NCBI GenBank assembly: GCA_947626935.1
Contig: CANQUD010000003.1
Location: 1-64,000 of the forward strand
Length of the DNA stretch: 64,000 nt
Source of the DNA: an uncultured Clostridia bacterium
Lineage (GTDB): Bacteria > Bacillota > Clostridia > Christensenellales > Borkfalkiaceae
Direction of reading: 5' to 3'
Shown one piece after another: positions 1 to 9,600 of the stretch. Numbering within the stretch: position 1 is the first letter of the stretch; each line of letters begins with the position of its first letter. The translations under genes were made by a program, and so were the position numbers. The notes beneath the pieces are model-generated. The model saw nothing but the letters and a program-made list of their open reading frames with translations. It searched no databases and had not been told where the DNA came from.

Positions 1-310
1 CCCTGTCATGAGGGGCAGCTGCGTTATTGGAGCAGCTGCCTCCCCCCCGAAGGGGTAGGCTCTGATACCCTCTCCGTGGGAGAGCTTCCGCTCTTACCCT
101 CTCCGTGGGAGAGGGGTAGGGGTGTGGGTCACCGCATTTCTTGCCCACCCCTTGAGGGGTGGGTGTCCCGAAGGGGCGGAAGGGGTGTCATTCCGAATCG
201 GGACACCCCTCAGCCTCGGCAAGGGCAGCCTCGGCAGCTCCCCCTCAAGGGGGCGCCAAGGGGACTTCCCCTACAGGGGCAGCGAGGGGCGAAATGACGT
301 ATGCGGGGTA
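1..310 (+). repeat. Palindromic repeat island truncated by left window edge (modules D and F-like arms)
   Basis: GGCAGCTGC-gttattgga-GCAGCTGCC (14-40); CCCACCCCTTGAGGGGTGGGTGTCCCGAAGGGGCGGAAGGGGTGTCATTCCG; AATGACGT near 293-300. Confidence 0.8.
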
Positions 311-378
311 AGGCTTTCCCAAACACGAGAATTTCACGCGATTTTGACGGAATCGACAAAACACAAATCGGAATTAAG

Positions 379-407
379 TTGCAGAAACAACATTCTTGTG
401 ATATAAT
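379..407 (+). promoter_or_regulatory. Sigma70/A-type promoter for the HtrA-like gene
   Basis: TTGCAG (379-384) - 17 nt - TATAAT (402-407). Confidence 0.6.
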
Positions 408-447
408 ATGGAAAAATGGCAGAACCTATCAAAGCGAGGTATCTTCT

Positions 448-1776
448 ATGAATAAAAAAATCACGGCGGTCGGGGTCGTCCTCTGTCTCTCCCTCGCGTG
501 CGGACTGGCGGCTTGCGGGCTGTCGGGTTACGGCGAAGCGGACGGCAACTATCCCTACGACATCGCCGCAGAGCAGGGCTTTACGGGCAGTGAAGGCAGC
601 TGGCTCGCGCAGGAGACCGATCATTCGGTCTACTACACGATGTGGCAAGAAGCGGTCGGAGAGGGCTACGGCGGCTCCTACATCGACTTTTTGCAGGCGC
701 TCGACCTCAGCGAGGGCAGCATTCAGCTCCAGCGCTGTCTCCTCTCTACGGTCAACATCGTGACATCGGTGAGCACATCGGCGTCGGCGAGCGCGGGGGC
801 GGGGGTCATTCTCTCCGTCGACAATGTCTCGGGCGACATGGAAATTCTGACGAACTATCACGTCGTCTACAGCAGTTCCGCCCGCAGGATCTGCGATGAG
901 ATCTCCCTCTACCTCTACGGCGGGGAGAACCCGAGCGGAGAGATCTCGGCGACCTATTACGGCGGCTCGGCGAGCGAGGACATCGCGATCCTTCACGTGG
1001 ACGGCAGCGATACGGTGCTCGAATCGGCGGAGAGCGGCGCGAGAAAGTCGCACACGAACGTTTCCGTCGTCGCGGCGAGCGCTGCGCAGGCGGCGGAGAT
1101 CGGCTCCTCGGAGAGCCTCGTCGTCGGCGACAGGGTGTATGCGGTGGGGAACCCCGAAGCGATGGGCATTTCCGCCGTGGAAGGGATCCTCTCGGTGGAC
1201 GCCGAATATGTCCCGATGTCGGCTTTGGACGACTCGGGCGACAGCGTCAACATGCTTGAAATGCGCATCGACGCGCCCGTCAACCACGGCAATTCGGGCG
1301 GCGGACTCTTCAACGCGGCGGGGGAACTCGTCGGGATCGTCAACGCGAGGAGCGAGGATGACGGCGTTGTCGGCATCGGCTACGCCATTCCCATCGACCA
1401 TGCGATCGCGGTCGTGCAGAATATCATCGCAAACGGCGGAACGTACCGCAAAGCGCTCCTCGGGATCACCATTCAGACGGAGAGCAGCCGTTCGGTATAC
1501 GACGAGGAGACGGGCAGGGCGTTCATCTCCGAAAAGCTCGTCATCATCTCCGTGGACGGCGGCACGGCTGCCTACCGCGCGGGGCTGAACATCGGCGACA
1601 CGATCGTCTCCATGACCCTCAACGGCAAGACGGTGCAGGCGACCCGCCAATACAAGATGTCCGAAACGCTCCTCGGCGTCCGAAAGGGGGACACGCTGAC
1701 GGTCGTCGTCTCGAGGAAGGGCGAGGCGGTGACGGTCAACGTGACCTTCGACAGAGATGCATACTTTGTCTCATAG
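448..1776 (+). CDS. Secreted/lipoprotein trypsin-like serine protease with PDZ domain (HtrA/DegP family)
   Basis: ORF track 301..1776; ATG at 448 begins a lipoprotein signal (MNKKITAVGVVLCLSLACGLAAC). Catalytic-type motifs NYHVV, DIAILHVD, NHGNSGGGLFN and a C-terminal PDZ-like region. Confidence 0.9.
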   Translation: MNKKITAVGVVLCLSLACGLAACGLSGYGEADGNYPYDIAAEQGFTGSEGSWLAQETDHSVYYTMWQEAVGEGYGGSYIDFLQALDLSEGSIQLQRCLLSTVNIVTSVSTSASASAGAGVILSVDNVSGDMEILTNYHVVYSSSARRICDEISLYLYGGENPSGEISATYYGGSASEDIAILHVDGSDTVLESAESGARKSHTNVSVVAASAAQAAEIGSSESLVVGDRVYAVGNPEAMGISAVEGILSVDAEYVPMSALDDSGDSVNMLEMRIDAPVNHGNSGGGLFNAAGELVGIVNARSEDDGVVGIGYAIPIDHAIAVVQNIIANGGTYRKALLGITIQTESSRSVYDEETGRAFISEKLVIISVDGGTAAYRAGLNIGDTIVSMTLNGKTVQATRQYKMSETLLGVRKGDTLTVVVSRKGEAVTVNVTFDRDAYFVS

Positions 1777-1812
1777 AAATCTGGAAAATCTGCAAATATG
1801 TGCCGATTTTCT

Positions 1813-1841
1813 TTGACAAAACGTATATTATGCTGTATAAT
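1813..1841 (+). promoter_or_regulatory. Consensus sigma70/A promoter for the TlpA-like lipoprotein
   Basis: TTGACA (1813-1818) - 17 nt - TATAAT (1836-1841), perfect hexamers. Confidence 0.75.
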
Positions 1842-1876
1842 CATGTATATTTGAATGAGAAAAAGAGAGGAGATCT

Positions 1877-3439
1877 ATGAAAAATCCATCGAGAAAAGGG
1901 AAGATCTTGCTGCTTGCGGCGCTCCTCTGCGCGGCATTCTCCCTCGGGCTTGCAGCCTGCGGAGAGGAGAGCGGCGGGTCGAACGAGCACGTTCACGAGG
2001 TCACGTCGTGGGAGACGGTCAAGGAAGCGACCTGCACCGAAGAGGGGCAAAAGACGGGCGTATGCACCGTCTGCCAGGAGACCGTGACGGAGACGATCTC
2101 CAAAATTCCGCACACTTATGAGTCCGTTAAGACCATCAAGGAAGCGACCTGCACCGAGGGCGGTCTCGAAGAAGTCAAATGTTCCGTCTGCGGATTCGAC
2201 TCCACGAGAAAGACCGATCCCGCGCACAAGTGGAAGAGGATCGGCATAAACAAGACCCCGGATTGCGAAAATGACGGCGAGATCGTCGTCCAATGCACCG
2301 TCTGCTCCACCGAGGAGACGCAGGTCTGGAAGGCGCTCGGGCACAGCTGGGTGAACGGCGTCGTCACCGAGGCTCCGACCTGCACGGCGGCGGGTTCGCA
2401 GCACAGGAAGTGTTCCCGCGCGGGCTGCGGCAAGGAAGAGGACGTTGCCATTCAGCCCCTCGGACACGACTGGGAGAGCGACTACACCGTCGACGCAAAG
2501 CCCACGTTTGAGAAGGCGGGGTCCCGCTCCGTCCACTGCACCCGCTGCACGGCGACGAAGGACGTCACGGTGATGCCGCAGCTCGGCAGCGAGGCATATC
2601 CCTACAGATTCCGTCTGACCCGCTCCAACGGGCTGCTCATGACGGCTTCAGGCATCAAATATGTCATCAAGAACGAGGACGGCGAGGAAATGGGGAAGGG
2701 GACCTTCCGCAACGGCTCGATCGCCGCATTCCTTCCCCCGCAGAAGTACACGGTGGAACTCACCGACTTGCCCGAGGGCTACGTCGCCGAGACGAGCTAC
2801 CAGACGGGCTACGACGACTTTGCCCCCGACGGGAGCCTGCTCTGCGACATCGCCATCAAGGGAAGCGTCATTTCGGAAGAAGCGTCCCCTTCGACGACGT
2901 ACGGCGTGGGGTCCGTCATGCACGATTTCACCTACACGGATGTCGTGACGGGAGAGGAGCTGAAGCTCTCCGAATTGCTCGAGACAAAGAAGGCTGTCAT
3001 CCTCAATTTTTGGTATGTGGGGTGCGTTTATTGCGGGTATGAGTTCCCCGAATTGCAAGCGCTCTCGCGCGAATACGGGGACGATCTTGCCATCATTTCC
3101 GTCAACGCATCGGCGCGGCTCGCGGCGATCGGACAGATGGGACAGGCGGACAGCAAGACGTCGATCATGCGGTTCGTCAGCGACAACGGATACACCTTCC
3201 ACTTTGTCGAGGATCCGTCGGGCGGCGAGGAGTTGAGCTGGAAATTCGGAGTCAAGGGGACGCCCGTCAACTACTTCATCGACCGCGAGGGGGTCGTCTG
3301 CACGATCGTGGACGGCTATCTCGAGGGACGCAACGAGGAGCGGCTGAAAACGGCGATCGAACAGACGATGTCGATCGCGGACGCGGCGGATCCTTCCGCC
3401 ACTTCCTTGGAAGCGCTTCCCCCCGATAAACGCAAATAA
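1877..3439 (+). CDS. Lipoprotein: tandem CxxC-containing repeats plus C-terminal TlpA/thioredoxin-like domain
   Basis: Lipobox LAAC; repeats such as ATCTEEGQKTGVCTVC, ATCTEGGLEEVKCSVC, PDCENDGEIVVQCTVC, PTCTAAGSQHRKCSRAGC; C-terminal NFWYVGCVYCGYEFPELQ thioredoxin-fold motif. Confidence 0.8.
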   Translation: MKNPSRKGKILLLAALLCAAFSLGLAACGEESGGSNEHVHEVTSWETVKEATCTEEGQKTGVCTVCQETVTETISKIPHTYESVKTIKEATCTEGGLEEVKCSVCGFDSTRKTDPAHKWKRIGINKTPDCENDGEIVVQCTVCSTEETQVWKALGHSWVNGVVTEAPTCTAAGSQHRKCSRAGCGKEEDVAIQPLGHDWESDYTVDAKPTFEKAGSRSVHCTRCTATKDVTVMPQLGSEAYPYRFRLTRSNGLLMTASGIKYVIKNEDGEEMGKGTFRNGSIAAFLPPQKYTVELTDLPEGYVAETSYQTGYDDFAPDGSLLCDIAIKGSVISEEASPSTTYGVGSVMHDFTYTDVVTGEELKLSELLETKKAVILNFWYVGCVYCGYEFPELQALSREYGDDLAIISVNASARLAAIGQMGQADSKTSIMRFVSDNGYTFHFVEDPSGGEELSWKFGVKGTPVNYFIDREGVVCTIVDGYLEGRNEERLKTAIEQTMSIADAADPSATSLEALPPDKRK

Positions 3440-3459
3440 GTTGCAATTTTTCTTCTTTT

Positions 3460-3490
3460 CTTCCCCCGAAAGGGGGAAGATTTTTTATTT
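3460..3490 (+). terminator. Rho-independent terminator
   Basis: CTTCCCCCgaaaGGGGGAAG followed by aTTTTTTATTT. Confidence 0.75.
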
Positions 3491-4090
3491 CGCGCGATTT
3501 CTTTTCTTCGAAAATAAATCCGCGCGAGCGAACTGACACTGTGCATCAATTAGGTCGCTCCGAAAACGTTATATGTACTGACATTAAGCCTACGGTAGTG
3601 TGGCAAATTGGGTGCGCTTTGGCGGGGGAACCCCGCCACGCGCAGTGATTTTAGAATGTCCCCCCCATTCGTCACGGCTGCGCCGTGCCACCTTCCCCCC
3701 AGAGGGGGTCAGGTCTGGGCGAGCCTACCCCTTCGGGGTGGAGTGGCGCAATTCTGCTCAACAGCCCAGTGGGCTGTGAGCTGCGCCACGACAGGAGCGC
3801 TGGCAGGCGCGACGGGCTTTGCGGCGGTCCCTGCCGCCCAAAGAGGCTCCCGCGTAGCGGGTGGTGGGGGGGAACACGCCCCACCCCCTGTCGCGATGCG
3901 ACATCCCCCTCCCACGGAGGGGGTTCATGCCCACCCTCTCCATGGGAGGGTGGAGCGGCGCAATTCTGCTCAACAGTCCAGTGGACTGTGAGCTGCGCCG
4001 CGACATGAGGCGTGGCATCGCCGAAGGGCTTTGCGGCGGTCCCTGCCGCCCAAAGGTAGGGGTGTGGGTCACCGTAGACCGTTCATTCAG
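3491..4090 (+). repeat. Palindromic repeat island (element A copy 1 plus module B copies a and b)
   Basis: Element A hairpin CGCGCGATTTCTTTT...AAAATAAATCCGCGCG followed by GTGCATCAATTAGGTCGCTCCGAAAACGTTAT; module B hairpins at 3743-3789 and 3955-4001. Confidence 0.85.
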
Positions 4091-4306
4091 AGCGCAGCGA
4101 TGGATCCCGACGAAACAGGCGGAAAGATTGCATTCTATTTGTTAAAGTTATACAAGCTATTATATAAATTTATACATGATGATTGTGTGAAAATCTTAAA
4201 TTTATCCCCAAAACAGTTGACAACCGAGCGGGGGAATATGGTAGAATGATTGTATAAGAATTGCATAATAAGTTGTTTCATAAAATTTAGTAAAAAAGGA
4301 GTCAGT

Positions 4307-6619
4307 ATGAAAACCTTGAGAAAACTTTTGATCGCCGTCCTGTCCTCCGCGCTCATCGTGTGCATGGGACTCTTCGTCGCTGCCTGTGACGAAGGGGAGG
4401 AAAAGGAATATGACGGAGCATATTACACCGTCACGGCGGACTTCGATCCCGAAATGGGACTCGTGACGGTCAGCGCTCCCGCGTCCGAACAGGGCTATAA
4501 GAGCGGCGAGAGCGTCACGGTGACGGTCACGGCAAGCGAAGGCTATGCGATCTCCAAAGTGACGGTCAACGGCGCAGCCGCCTCGGGCAGTGGGACGGTC
4601 ACCTTCACCGTGACCGAGAATACCGTCGTCAAAGTGACCTTCAAGGCGACGGGAGAGACCCCTCCGCCGTCCGCAGACAGTTACACGGTCGACCTTCGCG
4701 TCAACAACGAAGAGTACGGCAGCGCAGATCTCTCCGCACCGCAGAGCGGCGACAAGTACGCGGCGGGGGAAGAGGTCACAGTGACGGCGACCCCCAAAAA
4801 GGGCTACCGCGTGCGGCAGGTCGCCGTGAACGGCAAGCCGATCGACCCGAACGCCGAGGGGAAGTATGTGTTCTCTGTCACGGTCAACTCGACGGTCACG
4901 GTCTACTTTGCCGTGGACGACAGCGACCTTCCCGATACGAACATCTCCTTCTCCGCCAGCTGGACGGGGACGTGGATCAGCACGGACGGCGAGCATCGCA
5001 TGTACTTTGCCGAAAACAAGATGAGCCTCGACGGCGTCGGCGTCTCGACCTTCACGGAATCGTCGAACACGGCAGGCGAGGGGTACGACTTCGTCTCGGG
5101 CAGTTCGGAATACTTGCTCACATGGGCGGACGGATACTATTCGATCGGCTACATCCTGCTTCTCCGCGACTACACGGCGCACAAGTCGACGTACTTCATC
5201 GAGAGCACCGTCTTCAACACCCCGCTCTCCATTCTCGAGGACCACTGGGGAACTTGGTATGTGGGCGATGAGGCTACGCTCGTCATCGACGAAACTTCCG
5301 TCATCTATCGGGGCGTGGACATGGACGTCGTCGTCGACATCGGACATCTCGACGCTTCCCTCGACGGGTGGAATTCTCCCATCGACTCCAATGTCTATCT
5401 CCTTCTCGGGGACGATACCTTCTACATCATGCTCTGGTATCCCGACGGGAATTGCCCCGTCATCGGCGACGATTACTTCTCGAGGAACCCCCAATCGGCG
5501 AGCTACACGCCGCCGCGGGACTACCTCGGCACATGGAAGGGCGTCGGTTCGGAGACGAGGGATCTCGTCATCCGCGAGGACGGCGTCACGCTCGGCGGCG
5601 AAGAGGTCGAGTATGGGAGAGGGGAACTCGGTGCGCTCTCCGTCACGGACGGCGGCAAGCAGTACGACGTGCTCTCCTTCGGCGACTTCGCGCTCTACTT
5701 CCGCACCTACTCCTTCAACGAACAGGGACTTCCCATCGGCTGGACCGATTCGATCTTCTTTGTCACAGCAAATCATCCCACCGACCTTTCTCTCCCGACC
5801 GAATACTATGGCACGTGGAAGGCGGCGGGCAGAGATGACCTCGTCATCGGCGCGGACACTCTCAAGTGGGGAGACCTCGACGGCGAAGTCATCGGCAGAA
5901 CGGAACTCGGCGGAGACGTCGAGGGCGGAATTTCTCCCACGTCCGCAGAGGGCAGCGTGCAGGCGGCGGCGGAGACCGAAGGTCCGAGCGGCTATCTCTA
6001 CACGGTCACATTCGGCGACAAAGTCTATCTCATCACGGGCAAAGCGGATTCTCTCCATGTCGAGGGCACGAAGGAAGCGGCGACCTTCACAAAGGGCAGC
6101 GTCATTCCCGCCGAGTTCAAGGGCAACTGGAACGCGGACGGCACCGAGTCGAGTTCGATCGTCGTCACGGACGAGAAGTTCGAACTGGACGGCACGACGT
6201 ATTCTCTCCTTCCGGGGGCATACGGCGTCGGCTACACCTTCACGAAGGACGGCACGCTCTACACCGTCACCCTTCTCGAAGGATATGAGGCGTATGTGCT
6301 CTGCCTCTCCCATACGGAAGAGGGGAGAACGGTGACGGTCTCCTATCTGACAGACCGCGAGATCCCGACCGTCTCGGTCGAAAACAGCGACCTCTACGGG
6401 GAATGGACGGACGGAGAGCAGAGGCTCGCCGTGACCCCGACGCAGGTGACGCTCAACAACCTCGAGGGGACCCTGCTCGGCTATGACGGAGAGTCCGATT
6501 TCTATGTGTTCTATGCAAACGGCACCGTCTATACGATGAAACTCGGCGAGGACGGCACCTCGGTCGCGCTCCGCGTGTTCGGCTCGGAGAGCGTCGGCTC
6601 CACGCTGACCCAAGCGTAA
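4307..6619 (+). CDS. Large lipoprotein with InlB/bacterial-repeat-like N-terminus and about six GTW-type repeats
   Basis: ATG at 4307, lipobox FVAAC; repeats SWTGTWISTDG, DHWGTWYVGDE, DYLGTWKGVGS, EYYGTWKAAGR, EFKGNWNADGT, DLYGEWTDGEQ. Confidence 0.75.
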   Translation: MKTLRKLLIAVLSSALIVCMGLFVAACDEGEEKEYDGAYYTVTADFDPEMGLVTVSAPASEQGYKSGESVTVTVTASEGYAISKVTVNGAAASGSGTVTFTVTENTVVKVTFKATGETPPPSADSYTVDLRVNNEEYGSADLSAPQSGDKYAAGEEVTVTATPKKGYRVRQVAVNGKPIDPNAEGKYVFSVTVNSTVTVYFAVDDSDLPDTNISFSASWTGTWISTDGEHRMYFAENKMSLDGVGVSTFTESSNTAGEGYDFVSGSSEYLLTWADGYYSIGYILLLRDYTAHKSTYFIESTVFNTPLSILEDHWGTWYVGDEATLVIDETSVIYRGVDMDVVVDIGHLDASLDGWNSPIDSNVYLLLGDDTFYIMLWYPDGNCPVIGDDYFSRNPQSASYTPPRDYLGTWKGVGSETRDLVIREDGVTLGGEEVEYGRGELGALSVTDGGKQYDVLSFGDFALYFRTYSFNEQGLPIGWTDSIFFVTANHPTDLSLPTEYYGTWKAAGRDDLVIGADTLKWGDLDGEVIGRTELGGDVEGGISPTSAEGSVQAAAETEGPSGYLYTVTFGDKVYLITGKADSLHVEGTKEAATFTKGSVIPAEFKGNWNADGTESSSIVVTDEKFELDGTTYSLLPGAYGVGYTFTKDGTLYTVTLLEGYEAYVLCLSHTEEGRTVTVSYLTDREIPTVSVENSDLYGEWTDGEQRLAVTPTQVTLNNLEGTLLGYDGESDFYVFYANGTVYTMKLGEDGTSVALRVFGSESVGSTLTQA

Positions 6620-6645
6620 GGCATCCGAACGGTTAAGGAGAAATT

Positions 6646-9600
6646 ATGAAATCTTTGAGAAAAGTATTATTGATCCTTTTCAGCGCACTCTTTGCGGTCT
6701 CCGTGGGGCTGTTTGCGGCTTCCTGCGGCGAGGAGAACAGCGGCGGGACGGCGGAGAAAGTCGGCTACACCGTCGAGGTCTATCTCGGCACGAACGGCAG
6801 CTACCAAAAGAGCGACACGGACTCCTTCACGGGAGAGGACGAGGTCGGCAAGCGGGTCACCGTGACGCCGCCCTCGATCGACGGCTATGCCTACAACGCC
6901 GACCATGAGGACGGCGTGGATACCCGTATCCTCTCCGAGAACGAAGCGGAGAATGTGTTCTCGCTCTATTACGACTCCACGGCGCCCGCCGTCGTCTCCT
7001 ACATCGAGTACGCGCCCAACCCGCCAGCGGGGCTTCCGCAGGGCACGGCGGTCCGCGGCTCCGTCCCGAGCACGATCGCCGAGAACGGCGTCGCCAAGGC
7101 GGCGGAGAACGGCTTCTCGATCACGGGCTACCGTTTTGCGGGGTGGAGCAGCCGCGCGGACGGCAATGTGGACTATCAACCGGGCGCAGACGTCTCCGTC
7201 GAGGGCAAACTGACCCTCTACGCCGTCTGGGACAGAGGATATACTGACCGTTTCGGCGGCACGGACTACATCTTCCTGCCGAGAAATGAGCAGGGCGTCG
7301 CCATTCTCTCCCGCGGCGGCGTGGAATTCAGAGGGACGTACACGGGCGATACCTTCACCTTCAAGAACAACAGCGGGGACGTCCTTCTCGAGGGCAGGAC
7401 GTTCGGCACCCAGTTCTGCTACAGACGGGACGACATCGCGGGCACCTTCTACGCGTACAATACTTATTATACTCCCGAAGGCTCGGCGGATCCCCTCAAC
7501 AGGACGGAGACGCTCGTCGTCGACGCGTACGGCAACGCGACGCACACCTATGTGGGCGACAACGGCGTGACGGTGTCGGACACGGGCACGATCATCTATA
7601 ACGAACCCACCGATGAGTACCTCTTCACCGCGGACGTCACGGGAGACGGCTTCGTCTATTCGCTCGGCGTCCTTGCGGGGGAAGACGAATTTGACACTTC
7701 CGACGACATCTACGTCTTTTCCACGACGAACGGCGAGGGCGGGCAGTACTATGAATTCATCACGCCCGACGGCACGAGCGGCAACCTCGGCGGCTCCCAG
7801 ATCGTGCTCGACGGCTACGGCGGATTCCTGCTCGACTATGACTGGCTCACGGGCTACTACAATGTGGAATGGGTGTACGACAACGGCTTCGGCATGTACA
7901 TGTACAGGATCAATGCGATCCTCATCGACGAATTCGGCATCTACGGCGATGCGGGATCGGAGATCGAGATGCACTTCTACACTCTTCCCCTCAACAGCAA
8001 CATCTACGGCTACGTCATGGCGAGAGGGGAACGCGGCACGTACACCCAAGGGGGGATGACCTTGACGCTCGACGGCTTCGGCGTCCTGCCCGACAGCGCC
8101 CTCTACACCGACGGGAGCGGACGGATGATCCACGGCAACTACACGATCTCCGCTTCTCCCCGCCAAACGGGCACCTTCATCGATTTCTCCGAGACGGACG
8201 AACTCGGCGCTCCCACGGGCACGAAGTATACCTTCCTTGTCAACGACGGCTCCTTCACGGAAGTCGATGAGGAAGGAGAGGGCAGCTTCAAGGAATACAT
8301 CTACCTGCACGACGGGGCGCTCGAATTCCAGCCCCTGCTTGTCCTCTACAACGAGAACTACACCGAGGGCGGGGAAGTCCTCGGCAAGAAGGCGGAATAC
8401 TGGTGCTATCCGGATGCCTCAAGCGACACACTCGAGCTTGCGGCGACGGGCTACGTCACCGAAGAGCGCCTCAAGGGCGGCAACAGGGCGGTCATGCGCA
8501 CATGGCACAAGGTCTCCGAGGAGACGGGCTATGAGGACGAGGTCGCGGACAACATCGTCATGCTCCTCGACGAGACCGTCGATGCCAACTACGTCCTCCG
8601 CGACGTCTACTTCACCTTTGAGAAGGACGGAAAGAAGGAATACACCGTCCTCACGGACAGCGAGGGGAGCGGCGCCGAACTCTGGTATCACAATGTCGGC
8701 ACGAACACCCTCGGCTCCCTCTTCATCGACGGGGACGGCAACTGCTATGCGGGCGGCTTCACCGTCGACAGGACCAATTACTACTTCGGAACGGTCGGCT
8801 ACTTCATCTATTACGCGACAGACCTCTCCACGCAGTTCATCTATATGGACCTCGACCTCGACGCTTCGGGCAACCCCGTCTCCTTCACCCTGCTTCCTCC
8901 GAACGGGGCGGAAGAGATCGGCATGCTTCTCGTCACGAACACGGGAACGGTCAATACGGATGCGACCATTCTCCGCAGGGGCAACGATCAGGCGCTCTAT
9001 TCGCCGACGGGCGACTTCGAAAACGCGAATGCCTTCACCCGCGGCGTCCTCGAATATCAAGAGACGACGGACGCGGGCGACGAGGTCTACGCCTTCATCT
9101 CGGATGCGGGCGTCGAGATGTTCCGCTTCATCAATTACTACTATAATTATGTGGAACTGGGCGGCGTGACGAGAGTCCTCGTCTACCATATCTTCAACGA
9201 GAAGGTCCACGGGACGTACAGCGGGGACGGGACCCTCGTCCTCGACGGCTACCGCGGCGCCACCTACACCGATCCTGCGGGCGTCGAACACCTCGGCTAT
9301 TACCGTCTCAGCTCTGACTCCGAAGCGGTCTACTTCGACGGCAGCGACTGGGGAGACAGCCAATATCTCTTCAAGCTCGACGGCAGCACGTTTGAGATGC
9401 TCGACGGGATCTACGGCGCATACGCCTTCAACATCAACGGCGCCGATTACACCTTTACCTTCGACGGGAAGGGGACGGTCACGGCGACCCTCCGCAACCA
9501 GCTGCAGGGCACGGGTCTGTACACCGTGAGCATTCTCCCGAGCGGCACGACGGAACTCGAGATCCTCATCGAACTTCCCGACGGGATCGAGACGTTCATC

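Noticed and set aside
76-406. Small ORFs in island 1 (73 and 94 aa)
   Set aside because: Lie in palindromic repeats; similar peptides arise at every island. Not independent genes, though the peptide resembles the mnmG insert.
334-1650. 438-aa minus-strand ORF opposite the HtrA-like gene
   Set aside because: Shadow ORF of a high-GC gene; Arg/Asp/Val-rich low-information protein with no family motifs.
3608-4145. Several small ORFs on both strands in the 3.6-4.1 kb island
   Set aside because: Repeat-derived, no RBS/initiation context, no domain.
4200-4215. TTATCCCCA near 4202 as a DnaA box
   Set aside because: Single near-match beside an ordinary promoter, no cluster.
4202-6613. 803-aa minus-strand ORF opposite the GTW lipoprotein
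   Set aside because: Antisense shadow ORF; sense strand has a signal peptide, lipobox and repeats.
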